Positions 33,247-42,466 of a DNA stretch of 64,000 bases are shown one piece after another; within the stretch, counting starts at the first letter, position 1, and the number at the start of each line of letters is the position of its first letter. A program made the translations under genes and the position numbers. The notes below the pieces were generated by a model. The model had not been told where the DNA came from. It saw nothing but the letters and a program-made list of their open reading frames with translations, and did no database searches. The stretch is from DATKCA01 sp035544675 (GTDB taxonomy: Bacteria; Acidobacteriota; Thermoanaerobaculia; Gp7-AA8): assembly GCA_035544675.1 (NCBI GenBank), contig DATKCA010000239.1:30256-94255 (forward strand), written 5' to 3'.

Positions 33247-34928
33247 CACTCGCCGTTGCGGGTCGTGGCGGTGGTCTGCGACTGAACGAGCGACGGCCGC
33301 GCTCCGGCCAGCCACCAGTCGAGCTCACCCGGCGTCCAGAGGAACAGCCCATAACCCCGTCCTACCCTTGCGTTGCGGACACGACGATTCATGACCCACT
33401 TCACGGTCGGCTGCACCGTCCAGGCGTAGGGCTGGTCTTCGGCCAGGATGGCGTGGAGACGCCTGTACAGGTCCGCGCGTTTGCCGGCATCGAATTCATA
33501 CCGGCCCTGCTCGATCAGCCGGTCCGCCTCTGGATTCGCATAGAACGTGAAATTGAAGCCGCGGGGCGGCGTCTGCGACGAATGGAAGAGCGCGAACGGA
33601 TCGGGGTCCGGATCGAGATCCCACGAGAGATATGCGGCCTGGTAGTTCCCGGCCATGATCCTCTGCATCAGGGCGGCGAAGTCCACCACGGCGATCTCCA
33701 TGCGGACACCGGCCTTCTTGAGGTCGGCCTGCATCATCTGCGCGATCGCCTGAGCGGTGGCGCTCCCCGTCGTGATCATGAGATCGAACGAGAGCGGCTT
33801 TCCGCCGCGATCGAGCACGCCGTCGCCGTTCGTATCGAGCCAGCCGAGAGATGTGAGCAGCTGCCGGGCCCCTTCGGGGTCGTACTCGACGGCGGGCACC
33901 GTCGGGTTGAAGCCATCCTGCCCGGGAAGGAAGTGGCCCGTCATGACCCGTGCCGTGCCGCCGTAGAGACCGCTGATGATGTCGCGGACGTTGATGCACA
34001 TGGCCAGGGCGCGGCGCATGCGCTTGTCGGAGAAGATCGGCTGGCGGCCATTCCAGGCGATGTAGTTGTAGGCTAGACCGTAGTACTCGACGAAGTTCAG
34101 CTTCTCCTGCAGACCGCTGTTTCCCCGCTCCCGCAACCACACGTCGGATTGAACGTTCGTCTCGTCGAGCTGCCCGACCTTCGCGGCGTTCCAGGCCGTG
34201 GCGCCGCTCTGGATCACCTTGAAGTGAACGGTCTCGATGTACGGCTTCTGCGTCCAGTAGTTGTCCCTGCGCGCCAGCACGACTTCCGTCCCGGTGACGT
34301 ATCGCGTGAGCACGTACGGGCCGCTGCCAACGGGCTTTGCGTTGTAGTCGGTGTTGAAGTTGCCCTTCGAGTAGACGTGCTCGGGCACGACCAGAAGATT
34401 CGTGAAGGAGAGCAGCTGAGAGGCCAGCGCCTCCCGGAATGCCACGAGGATGGTGTGCGGGCCGACCACGCGCGTGCGGGCCATGTCCAGCTGATCGAAG
34501 TACGGCGCCATCCCGTAGGCTTCCGATTGCGGCTCGACGATCTTCTGCAGCGTGAACAGCACGTCGTTGGCACGGACCGGCGTTCCGTCCGAGAACGTGG
34601 CTTTGGGATCGAGATAGAACGTGTAGTCGCGGCGGTCGGCCGAGATGTCCCATCGCCCGGCCAGCGCCGGCACCGGCTGCAGCTCGGCGGAGAGGTCGAC
34701 CAGCGCAGTGAAGAGGTAACGGTGAACGTACGTGTCGTAGCGGCTGCCGACCAGCACGGGGTTGAGCGTGACGATGTCCGACTCGAGACGCCGGACCAGT
34801 GTTCCACCGAAGCGCGGCGGGGAGGTCTCCGGCTCCGCGGAGCCGGCGGGCGACCCGGCTTCCCGCGCGCACGCGCCGAGCAGGAGGAGCACCACCAGAA
34901 GAACGCGGGTATCGGAGTGGCGCTTCAC
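33246..34928 (-). CDS. Peptide-binding lipoprotein (SBP family 5)
   Basis: A 560-residue family-5 solute-binding lipoprotein. It has lipobox LLLLGAC (Cys20), the opening FGGTLVRRLESDIVTLNPVL, and the family blocks WDISADRRDYTFYLDPKATF and SGPYVLTRY. It should capture peptides (or other oligomers) for the DppB/DppC pore. GTG 34928 gives an ideal signal peptide and has TATAAT 6 bases upstream; the longer open frame to 35042 (MERRCPHRR) is repeat DNA. The C-terminal part has WDLDPDPDPFALFHSS, typical of the family. Confidence 0.93.
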   Translation of the reverse strand: MKRHSDTRVLLVVLLLLGACAREAGSPAGSAEPETSPPRFGGTLVRRLESDIVTLNPVLVGSRYDTYVHRYLFTALVDLSAELQPVPALAGRWDISADRRDYTFYLDPKATFSDGTPVRANDVLFTLQKIVEPQSEAYGMAPYFDQLDMARTRVVGPHTILVAFREALASQLLSFTNLLVVPEHVYSKGNFNTDYNAKPVGSGPYVLTRYVTGTEVVLARRDNYWTQKPYIETVHFKVIQSGATAWNAAKVGQLDETNVQSDVWLRERGNSGLQEKLNFVEYYGLAYNYIAWNGRQPIFSDKRMRRALAMCINVRDIISGLYGGTARVMTGHFLPGQDGFNPTVPAVEYDPEGARQLLTSLGWLDTNGDGVLDRGGKPLSFDLMITTGSATAQAIAQMMQADLKKAGVRMEIAVVDFAALMQRIMAGNYQAAYLSWDLDPDPDPFALFHSSQTPPRGFNFTFYANPEADRLIEQGRYEFDAGKRADLYRRLHAILAEDQPYAWTVQPTVKWVMNRRVRNARVGRGYGLFLWTPGELDWWLAGARPSLVQSQTTATTRNGE

Positions 34929-34934
34929 GAACTG

Positions 34935-34940
34935 ATTATA
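34935..34940 (-). promoter_or_regulatory. Consensus -10 box of the binding-protein gene
   Basis: A perfect TATAAT on the minus strand ends 6 bases before GTG 34928, leaving no room for a Shine-Dalgarno. It is the clearest leaderless-type promoter of the window. Confidence 0.6.
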
Positions 34941-34942
34941 GA

Positions 34943-35048
34943 TGGAGCGCGGGTGTCCCACCGCCGCCGCGCCCACATCCCGAAATGGAGCGCGGGTGTC
35001 CTCACCCGCGCCCGGGCGGCGGTGAGGACACCGCCGCTCCATTCCGCG
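34943..35048. repeat. Palindromic repeat family A, copy 8 (composite)
   Basis: TGGAGCGCGGGTGTCC units start at 34943 and 34986, the second continuing TCACCCGCG; an inverted unit GGTGAGGACACCGCCGCTCCA ends at 35041. Together they form a long composite palindrome that fills the 129-base gap between the propeller gene and the binding-protein gene. Confidence 0.88.
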
Positions 35049-35057
35049 GCGGGTGTC

Positions 35058-37223
35058 CTACCGGACCGAGATCGACTGCGTCGCGACGTTGTAGAACGCG
35101 TCGACGGCGCGCACGATCACGAACCGACCCGTCACCGCAGACTTCGGAATCCGGAACGTCTCCTCCGAGGAGTCGGCGATCCCGTCGACCGGCGTCAGCC
35201 GGATCCACTTCTCGGCGTCCGCCGAATATTCGACCCGGCTAATGGGCGACATCCGATCCGTCACGCGGACGACGACGTCGGCGCCGTCAGGAGCCGATGT
35301 GATCGTCGGCGGGCTGTTGTCGATCTGAAATTCGATTCCGTCCTTGCTCGTCTCGAGCGGCATGTCCGGGTTGTCGGCCGCATCCGTCGCCGTGACGCGG
35401 ATCTCGTAGGTCCCGTCCGGCAGCTGCGAGGTATCGAAGTTGAGCTGGTTCTCGCTGATGTTCTCGCGCAGCCGCAGCCAGCGATTGCTTCCCTTCTCCC
35501 GGAACGAGACGGTATACCGAAGGCTGTCGCCGTTGTCGTCGCGCGCCCGCCACATGATGGTGCGATAGCCTTTGCGGAACATTCTCTTGCCGGGATCGCT
35601 CCTCTCACGCGCCGCGTCGAGACTGGAGAAGATGCCGTATTCGTCCGGGTTGGTGGCCTCGACGACCTGCGGCGAAGCCGGATAGCCGGCGCTGATGAAC
35701 ACCACGGCCGGATCCTGAACGGAGATCGCCTCGATCACCGGCGCGACGTTGCGGTTCACGTATGCGATCGTCACGCCGTCGATGACGAAGTCGGCCGGGC
35801 CCCGGGCCGTGGTCAGCTTCCACTGCAGATACCGCCCGGCCGGCGCGGCCACCGGCCCTTCCGTCGTGGTCGAGGGCGCGGTCCACGCGCTCCAGGTCGC
35901 GTCCGGGTCGCGGGTGTTCCCGCTGCGGAAGGCCACTGCCACGGCGCCGGAATTCAGCCCTTTGCCCTGAAGTCGATACGTGCCGAAACGAGAGAAGCGC
36001 TCCACATCCTTGGCCGCGGAGCGAAACTCGCCCCGCGTGGACAGCGCCTTGTCGAGTCGATAGACGGCCCCGCTGTTCGTGGTCGTGACGACCGTGCTGC
36101 CGGCGTTGTTGCTAATGGACACGACCTGCTTCTCCGGGACGTTTGCGATGAGCGAAGCCTCACCGTCCCGGACCTCGTAGATGCGTCCCTGCGGTCCTGT
36201 CGACAGAAGGATGGCACCCTCTCCACCGCTGCTGATCGCGTACACCATCTCGCGGTCGAACTTGCGGATGACCTCCACGAAGTCGTCGGAGTTGATGCGG
36301 TACAGCTCACCGGTTCCCGCCGCCTGCGGTCCCGGCGCCGCGAACGAGAAGCTCACCTCCACGTTCGAAGAGGGCTCGTCCTTCCTGGCCTCCGACGATT
36401 GCGCCGACCCCGACTGCTGCTGTTGCTGTTGCTGCTGCGCGGGCTTCGGCTGCGCCTTCGGCGCCGACGAGGGCAACACGTTGCTCACTCCGGCGGCCCA
36501 TCCCGTCCCGCTGCTGTCGACATAGATCGAGGAGATCTCGTTGAGCTCGGAGTCGTACAGCGCGTGCGCGGAACCGTCCGCCGCAACGGCGTAGATGCGA
36601 CCCTTGCCGCTCGCTCCGGCCAGTAGAGTGCCGTTCGAGCGCAGAGCCATCGTGCGCAGGTGCGTGTCGGGCGAGTCGAACCAGACTTTCCCCTGCCCCG
36701 ACGCCGTGACGCGGAAGAGCTTTCCGTCCACGCCGGTGGCGACCGCCAGATCGCCGTTCGGCAGAAACAGCAACGACCAGATGTAGGCCTGTTCCGGATC
36801 GAAGAACGTCGTCGCTTTGCCGCTGTCGGGATCGACTCGATAGACCTTGCCGTTCGGCGAGGTGCCGACATAGAGCGCTCCGTTTCGGAACGCGATCGCG
36901 TAAACCTCGGGCTCGGGCGCGGTGTAAACCGGCTTGAGGTCGGTGCCGCGGAGGCGGTAGACCTTGCCGTCGTTTCCCGTGCCGAAGAAGTAGTCGCCGT
37001 TCGGCGCGGCGATCTGCGAGAGAACGAACGGGTCGTTGAACGACGCGATCTTGCGGACCGCCGGCGCTGCGCGCAGCTCTCCGCGCGTGGTGACGGCAAA
37101 CCCCTCGATCTCACCGGTCAGGAACTCTTCGGCCGAACGGATCCGCCAGAACTGAGGAGCGACGGCCAGGGCGCTCGAGGCAACGAACAGACTCAGCAGC
37201 AACAGGACAGAAAAGCGGCGCAT
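35058..37223 (-). CDS. Secreted beta-propeller protein with C-terminal Ig/FN3-like domains
   Basis: A 721-residue exported protein: signal peptide MRRFSVLLLLSLFVASSALA, a propeller of about seven blades (GDYFFGTGNDGKVYRLRG, GALYVGTSPNGKVYRVDP, GDLAVATGVDGKLFRV; about 60-420), interrupted near residue 262 by a Gln tract and Ser/Ala/Pro linker, then a discoidin/laminin-like strand region (about 420-520) and Ig/FN3-like domains (about 520-721, RDDNGDSLRYTVSFREKGSN, DGTYEIRVTATDAADN). GGAAGGA precedes ATG 37223. No catalytic motif is seen; a binding or scaffold role outside the cytoplasm is likely. It sits directly downstream of the S55-type peptidase gene. Confidence 0.85.
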   Translation of the reverse strand: MRRFSVLLLLSLFVASSALAVAPQFWRIRSAEEFLTGEIEGFAVTTRGELRAAPAVRKIASFNDPFVLSQIAAPNGDYFFGTGNDGKVYRLRGTDLKPVYTAPEPEVYAIAFRNGALYVGTSPNGKVYRVDPDSGKATTFFDPEQAYIWSLLFLPNGDLAVATGVDGKLFRVTASGQGKVWFDSPDTHLRTMALRSNGTLLAGASGKGRIYAVAADGSAHALYDSELNEISSIYVDSSGTGWAAGVSNVLPSSAPKAQPKPAQQQQQQQQSGSAQSSEARKDEPSSNVEVSFSFAAPGPQAAGTGELYRINSDDFVEVIRKFDREMVYAISSGGEGAILLSTGPQGRIYEVRDGEASLIANVPEKQVVSISNNAGSTVVTTTNSGAVYRLDKALSTRGEFRSAAKDVERFSRFGTYRLQGKGLNSGAVAVAFRSGNTRDPDATWSAWTAPSTTTEGPVAAPAGRYLQWKLTTARGPADFVIDGVTIAYVNRNVAPVIEAISVQDPAVVFISAGYPASPQVVEATNPDEYGIFSSLDAARERSDPGKRMFRKGYRTIMWRARDDNGDSLRYTVSFREKGSNRWLRLRENISENQLNFDTSQLPDGTYEIRVTATDAADNPDMPLETSKDGIEFQIDNSPPTITSAPDGADVVVRVTDRMSPISRVEYSADAEKWIRLTPVDGIADSSEETFRIPKSAVTGRFVIVRAVDAFYNVATQSISVR

Positions 37224-37260
37224 GGGTTTCCTTCCCGAGAACGAAGTGCGGCGTGTCAAA

Positions 37261-39087
37261 TCAGATCGATGGGCGGATCGGCACGTCGATCCTCACAGCT
37301 CCGTCGATGATGTAACCGAGGGAGCGGGCATCGCGGGCCGCGGCATGATAGCGGACGGGTGCCTTGGCACGGTTCGACGTGTCGTCGCTCACGACCGCCC
37401 GGATCGAGGGCGGCAGGTTCGGCAGATACACTCCGGCGGTGACTGCGCCCTCGCTCGTCGAGTAGAGGCCCACGGTCAGATCCGTCGACGGACGGAGCCG
37501 CCGGAGGACGCCCAGGACCTGCTCGAGGGTGCGGGGATCGGGTGGAACGAGAGTGAAGTCGATCTGATTGGCGATCGAGCCGCTGCCCACCATCAGGTAA
37601 GAGCTGCCCGGCGGCTGATCATCGGGGATCTTCACTTCGAACGTCTCGACGAACGCCTCGCCGCGATACGGCTTGAGCAGCGTGCGCACGCGCACGGTAT
37701 CGCCGGGCGAGATGCGACCGTCTGCCGGCGGCTCCAGGGTCGCTTCCACGAGCCTGGCGATCCTGAGCTCATCGTCGTGCCGCAGATGAACGGTGACGCT
37801 CTCGATCTCGGCGTCGCTGAACTCATTCGAGATCAGGTAGCCGGAGATCACGGCCAGGTACGCCGGGATGGCCTGGCGAGCCTGCGCTCCGGCCCATCCC
37901 TCGCGAAGCCGGATCGGCTCGTAGCCTTTGAGCTTGATCTCGGAGTCGAGGACGACGGTGCGCTCGCCCGCCGCCCGCTGCGCGTTGGCGACCACGCTGT
38001 CCGCGGCCATCGCCAGCATGAGCGGCGAGAGCTGCGGATGGCGGACGACATTGACGTGATAGGTCTTGGCCGGTCCGGTGCCGCTCAGCGTGAGCTCGAC
38101 CGGAATCATCGGCGCGCTCTCGCCGAGGTAGCCCATGATGCCGGGTGCGCGATCCTGGCGGAGGGCGCCGACGATCTTTCCCGTGTTCGCGAACTTGAAC
38201 GAGGTTGCCAGGCTGGGCATGAAGCCGATCACTTCCGCCTGCGCCATCGGGAAGCTGATCTCGCCCATGTCGAGGAACGGGTGCCCGAATGCATAAACGC
38301 GGCTGCCTTCGACGTGGGTGACGGTCCCGGTCGCGGCAACATTGAAGGCGCCGTTCAGAAGAACGGCTCCGATCGGGTCACCGGGGGCGAACTGCTGCGC
38401 GTCGCTGGAGGTGCCGCCGCTCGCCGCCGCTCCGCTCGTGGCCGAGCCCGTGGGAACGGCGACGAAATTCATCGCGTCCAGATACTTGCCGAAGCGGGCG
38501 ATCGTCTCCGGCGCGAAACTGGAGAGCGACATCGGCAGCGCGATCCGCTTCGCTCCGCCGATCGAGCTGACCTGCTGCGCGGAGAAGTCGCTCATCAGCC
38601 TCTCGAATACGGTCTCGGACTTGTGGTTCGCGATCGTGTCGAGAAACTCGGCCCCTGACATCCGCGGCGCCGCCGCGGCCAGGGCCTTTCCGCCGCCACC
38701 GGCCTGGGCGATCTTCAGCATCTCGTCGATCGGGGTAATGCCGACCATCGGCTCCTTCGCGAACTGCCATGAGTAAGCCAGAGCGCCGATGACCCTGCCG
38801 TCGATCATGATCGGCGATCCGCTCATCCCCTGCATGACACCGGTGCGCCGGATGATCGGCGCGTCGATGCGCGCCAGGATCAGGTCCTGTCCCGGCCCGA
38901 TCTGGTTCAGAACGCCGATGATCTCGACGTCGAACCTCTCGACCTTGTTACCCTCGAACACCGTGAGGCCATACCCCTTCATCCCCTTTTTGACCTCGGA
39001 GATGGGCATCGTCCCGGCAGCATTCGCCGTGGCAACTGCGCTGAGCAGCAGGAGGAGAAACGCTAGTGTTCGGCAGGGATTGCGCAC
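37261..39087 (-). CDS. Secreted SpoIVB-like (S55) peptidase with permuted halves
   Basis: A 608-residue exported protein: signal peptide (TLAFLLLLLSAVATANAAG), then VERFDVEIIGVL with Asp75 and the serine box QGMSGSPIMIDGRVIGALAY (Ser89), then, after a 150-residue Ala/Gly/Ser-rich stretch, the His box VYAFGHPFLDMG (His269) followed by GKIVGALRQDRAPGIMGYLG. In SpoIVB the His part precedes the Asp/Ser part; here the order is reversed. The remainder (about 320-608) is beta-rich with a stretch on polyketide-like adhesion folds that I cannot name. GTG 39087 gives the signal peptide; AAGGAG lies 13 bases upstream. It is likely a periplasmic serine protease acting on itself or on a partner such as the adjacent propeller protein. 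Confidence 0.85.
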   Translation of the reverse strand: MRNPCRTLAFLLLLLSAVATANAAGTMPISEVKKGMKGYGLTVFEGNKVERFDVEIIGVLNQIGPGQDLILARIDAPIIRRTGVMQGMSGSPIMIDGRVIGALAYSWQFAKEPMVGITPIDEMLKIAQAGGGGKALAAAAPRMSGAEFLDTIANHKSETVFERLMSDFSAQQVSSIGGAKRIALPMSLSSFAPETIARFGKYLDAMNFVAVPTGSATSGAAASGGTSSDAQQFAPGDPIGAVLLNGAFNVAATGTVTHVEGSRVYAFGHPFLDMGEISFPMAQAEVIGFMPSLATSFKFANTGKIVGALRQDRAPGIMGYLGESAPMIPVELTLSGTGPAKTYHVNVVRHPQLSPLMLAMAADSVVANAQRAAGERTVVLDSEIKLKGYEPIRLREGWAGAQARQAIPAYLAVISGYLISNEFSDAEIESVTVHLRHDDELRIARLVEATLEPPADGRISPGDTVRVRTLLKPYRGEAFVETFEVKIPDDQPPGSSYLMVGSGSIANQIDFTLVPPDPRTLEQVLGVLRRLRPSTDLTVGLYSTSEGAVTAGVYLPNLPPSIRAVVSDDTSNRAKAPVRYHAAARDARSLGYIIDGAVRIDVPIRPSI

Positions 39088-39194
39088 GTGCGAGGTAACA
39101 CTCCTTATCCTGACTGCATTTCGACGGCCATGCCAGTCTTTCGTCACGGGACGCCCCGCCCGGCGACCGGCCAATGTTGGCGCCTCCTCCGAAC

Positions 39195-39890
39195 TCAGTC
39201 TTTGACACGCCCGTCGCGGATGTGAATGACCCTGCGGGCCTCGCGGGCGACGTCGTCTTCGTGCGTGACGATGATGATGGAGTTGCCGCGGGTATGCAGC
39301 TCCCGGAACAGATCGAGGATCTCCCGGCCGGTCTGGGAATCGAGGTTGCCGGTCGGCTCGTCGGCCAGGAGCAGCGAGGGGCCGTTGACCAGGGCGCGGG
39401 CGATGGCCACGCGCTGGCGCTGGCCGCCGGAAAGCTCGTTGGGCTGATGGCTCATCCTGTCCGCCAGCCCCACCGCCGTCAGCGCCTCCTCGGCCAGCTC
39501 CCTTCTCCGGGCTCGAGGGATCTTCGCGTAGATCAGCGGCAGCTCCACGTTCTGGAGCGCGGTGGTGCGGGCCAGGAGGTTGAACGTCTGGAAGATGAAG
39601 CCGATTTTCTTGTTCCGGACCGCGGCCAGCTCGTCGTCGTTCATCGTCTCCACCGGGACCCCGTCCAGCAGGTAGCGGCCGGATGAGGGCGTATCGAGGC
39701 AGCCGATGATGTTCATGAGCGTCGACTTGCCCGATCCGGACGGGCCCATGATGGCCACGTATTCGCCCTGCTCGATGATGAGGTCGACGCCGCGGAGCGC
39801 GTAAATCTCCTGAGGACCGAGTTGATACACGCGCGTCAGCTCGTGCATCTCGATGAGATGGGCGGTTTCAGGCATCGGCAGTGCGCTCAT
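39195..39890 (-). CDS. ABC transporter ATP-binding protein, LolD/MacB type
   Basis: A 231-residue ATPase of the MacB/LolD/FtsE class: LTRVYQLGPQEIYALRGVDL, Walker A GPSGSGKSTLMNIIGCLD, signature LSGGQRQRVAIARAL, Walker B LLLADEPTGNLDSQTG and switch THEDDVA. Such ATPases work with FtsX-like permeases that move lipoproteins, peptides or lytic signals mechanically. No FtsX-like permease or membrane-fusion gene is adjacent; neighbours are a YIP1-like membrane protein and TolC. AAAGGGA precedes the ATG. Confidence 0.93.
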   Translation of the reverse strand: MSALPMPETAHLIEMHELTRVYQLGPQEIYALRGVDLIIEQGEYVAIMGPSGSGKSTLMNIIGCLDTPSSGRYLLDGVPVETMNDDELAAVRNKKIGFIFQTFNLLARTTALQNVELPLIYAKIPRARRRELAEEALTAVGLADRMSHQPNELSGGQRQRVAIARALVNGPSLLLADEPTGNLDSQTGREILDLFRELHTRGNSIIIVTHEDDVAREARRVIHIRDGRVKD

Positions 39891-39941
39891 TCGTCATTCC
39901 CTTTCCGATGATTACGAATGCAGCTCGCGGAAGGTTCTTGC

Positions 39942-40703
39942 TCACGCCGCTCCGGACTGCATCGAGCCGATGTACGCGAAGCCGAGCTTGAACACCAGCA
40001 CCACGGCCCAGAGCGTGATCACGATGGCGGCCGACCGGGCCCTGCTGACCCGGCCGACGTACGAGAACCCGATGCTGAACAGCGCCAGCGACCAGGCCGT
40101 GAAGATGTCGATCGCCGACAGCAGCGTAAAGAGGATGCGCTGTTCGCGCGGATCGGCCAGGAATCCGAGGTTCGATCGAACCAGCGTCGGAATCATGTCG
40201 GGAGCGATGGTCTGGCGCGTGAACATGATGATGGTCGCGATCACGCCGACGATGACAAAGGGCATCCAGGCGTGAAGGGTGACCGAGAACGCTTCCTTGT
40301 ATGTGCCCTCCCCTCCCATGAGCCGGAAGGCGAGCAGGAGGACCCCGGCGATGATGGCCAGGGTGATGATGCTGAAGACCGGCGTGGCATAGCCCATGGC
40401 CTTGCTGAAGGCGCCGCCGAAGCGGATGACGCGATCCATGTCCGCCTCGGACATCTGCCGTCCCTGCTGCGCCATCTGCTCGCGCATCATCGACTCGAAG
40501 TCGAGCTTCGGGACGAAGATGATCGCCGAGATGAGCGCGCTGATCAGGATCAGCAGGAGCGGAGCGAGGATGTTCGGCCGGCGGACGATGTCCTCAAACG
40601 TCTCGGCGGGGGCGAACAGCACCCCCGCCATCCGGTCAAACGCGCTTTTTGTCGAAGGTGGAACCGCTGGTGACTGAGGGACCTCGCCTGGCGAGTCTGT
40701 CAT
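39942..40703 (-). CDS. YIP1 family multi-pass membrane protein
   Basis: A 253-residue membrane protein: a Pro/Ser-rich N-terminus, the Yip1-type lead-in FDRMAGVLFAPAETFEDIVRRP, then about five hydrophobic helices (LAPLLLILISALISAIIFV; VFSIITLAIIAGVLLLAF; MPFVIVGVIATIIMF; SLALFSIGFSYVGRV; AAIVITLWAVVLVFKLGFAY). ATG 40703 overlaps the tolC stop (ATGA). Bacterial YIP1 proteins are poorly understood; the coupling to tolC and the following ATPase suggests a role in an envelope export system. Confidence 0.87.
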   Translation of the reverse strand: MTDSPGEVPQSPAVPPSTKSAFDRMAGVLFAPAETFEDIVRRPNILAPLLLILISALISAIIFVPKLDFESMMREQMAQQGRQMSEADMDRVIRFGGAFSKAMGYATPVFSIITLAIIAGVLLLAFRLMGGEGTYKEAFSVTLHAWMPFVIVGVIATIIMFTRQTIAPDMIPTLVRSNLGFLADPREQRILFTLLSAIDIFTAWSLALFSIGFSYVGRVSRARSAAIVITLWAVVLVFKLGFAYIGSMQSGAA

Positions 40704-42385
40704 CTCCGATTTTCCTCGTCGTCGTTCACGCGGCCGTAATTGAGCCAATTGTAACGGTCCAGCTGCGTAAAGACGCGAGGTTCGGGCGAGAGCTCCGGCT
40801 CGTCGATCTGAATGTTGTGAACGTCGAGGATGTCGCCGACCTGGCGATGGTACGTGGCCACGGCCTGGTTGTAGCCGACCAGGGCCTGCAGCTCGCGGAC
40901 ACGCGCGTCGGAGAGCTGCTGCTGGATCTGGAGAACCTGGAAGTTCGTGGTCATGCCGTTTTCGTAGCGCCGGCGCTCGGCCTCGAGGTTGCGCTCGGCG
41001 GCATCCCTCGCGGTCCGCGTGGCAGTGATGAGGCTGGCCGCGGTGCTGACGGCGCGCGCGGCGGTGCGGACGTCGAGCATGATGTCCTGGCGGATCTGCT
41101 CCTGATCGAGGCGCGACGCATCGCGATCGAGCTGCGCGCGCCGGCGCGCGGCGCGCGCACCGATGTTCGACAGCGGCACGCCGGCGTTGACGGCGAATGT
41201 CCAGCTGGGAAAGTCGTTGCCGAACACTTCCCGGAGGGCCGGGGTGAGCCGGCTGGTGAGAATGGGCTGGCCGGTGACCGGATCGAAGTCGGTCTCGACG
41301 CCCGAGCCGGCCGCGCGATAGCTCACGTTGAAGTCGAGCTGCGGAAGGACCTGATTGCGGGCGAAGAGGTACTGCACTTCGCGTGACTCGGTCGTGAGCT
41401 GCGCCTGACGCAGCTCCGGGCGCAGCTCGAATGCCCGCGCCACGGCGGCGTCGGGGCTGACGCTCATCGGCTGGTACTCGACCGGGTCGGTCGGCACGAT
41501 CGGACGCTCCCAGTCAGAGCGCTCGAGGTTGAGCAGAGCCCGCAGGCGGTCTTCCGCGCTGCGCACGCTGGCCACGGCCGTGATGAGCTGCTCTTCCGTC
41601 GTGGCGATGGTCACGCGCGGCTGGAGGATGTCCAGAGGGGCCGAAGCACCGACGTCGATGCGGATCTGGGTGATGCGGGCCTGGTCGCGCGCCAGGAACA
41701 GCGACTCCTTCACCACCTCAACGGCCCGGCGGGCATAGACGAGATCCAGGTACGCCTGCTCCACTCCGACCACCGTGTTCATCAAAGCCGTGCGGAAGAG
41801 CTCGCGGTTGATTCCGAGAGTATTGCGGGCGATGAGGATGGTGCGGCGGTTGACGTCGACGCCGAAGTCGCGCAGCAGGGGCTGCGAGGCGCGGAACGAG
41901 AGGCTGGGCGTGTACGCGGGATTGAGAAACGTGCCCGCGCCGACGCGGCTGCTGCGTGCCGTGTTCAGCCCGATGAAGTAGTCGCCGCCCGCCGGCAGGT
42001 TCTGAGCGACACCGATGTTCAAGAGGGTCTGCTTCTCCTGCGAGGCTTCCTGCGTCGAGATGACCGCGCCTTCGCTGCTCGACTGCGAGAGCGTGCCGGT
42101 GGCGAACCAGTCGTAGATGCCGTACTGCGAGCGGAGGCTCTCGCCGGCCATCCGGAAGTCGTACCCCTGAAGCTGAATGCCGAGGTTGCGCTCCACGGCC
42201 GTGGCCAGAGCCTGGTCCAGGCTCAGGCGCATCGCCCGCGGGTCATTCATGTCCTGGTCTGTTTCGGCGGTGACCGCTTCCGTGGTCCGTCGCCCCTCCG
42301 TCGTCGTCGTAGTCGTCTGAGCGAGGAGCGATGTCGCAACGAGCAACACACACGTCATCATCGTCAGGCGTCGTACTGCGGTCAT
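40700..42385 (-). CDS. TolC family outer-membrane efflux protein
   Basis: A 561-residue outer-membrane channel component: signal peptide (LTMMTCVLLVATSLLAQ), a short Thr-rich segment, and two homologous halves with the usual long alpha-helices (SLDQALATAVERNLGIQLQG in half one; DAAVARAFELRPELRQAQLT in half two). Typical length is 450-500; here the extra residues are N-terminal and in the inter-half loops. GGGAGGG precedes ATG 42385. It would form the exit duct for an exporter; no RND or MacA partner is seen locally. Confidence 0.93.
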   Translation of the reverse strand: MTAVRRLTMMTCVLLVATSLLAQTTTTTTEGRRTTEAVTAETDQDMNDPRAMRLSLDQALATAVERNLGIQLQGYDFRMAGESLRSQYGIYDWFATGTLSQSSSEGAVISTQEASQEKQTLLNIGVAQNLPAGGDYFIGLNTARSSRVGAGTFLNPAYTPSLSFRASQPLLRDFGVDVNRRTILIARNTLGINRELFRTALMNTVVGVEQAYLDLVYARRAVEVVKESLFLARDQARITQIRIDVGASAPLDILQPRVTIATTEEQLITAVASVRSAEDRLRALLNLERSDWERPIVPTDPVEYQPMSVSPDAAVARAFELRPELRQAQLTTESREVQYLFARNQVLPQLDFNVSYRAAGSGVETDFDPVTGQPILTSRLTPALREVFGNDFPSWTFAVNAGVPLSNIGARAARRRAQLDRDASRLDQEQIRQDIMLDVRTAARAVSTAASLITATRTARDAAERNLEAERRRYENGMTTNFQVLQIQQQLSDARVRELQALVGYNQAVATYHRQVGDILDVHNIQIDEPELSPEPRVFTQLDRYNWLNYGRVNDDEENRR

Positions 42386-42466
42386 GTAAGCCCTCCCGAA
42401 CGCGGTACACGTGCCGCGATCACGGTCTAATTACGGATGTCTCCGCTGAGAGTTTCGCGCGGGATT

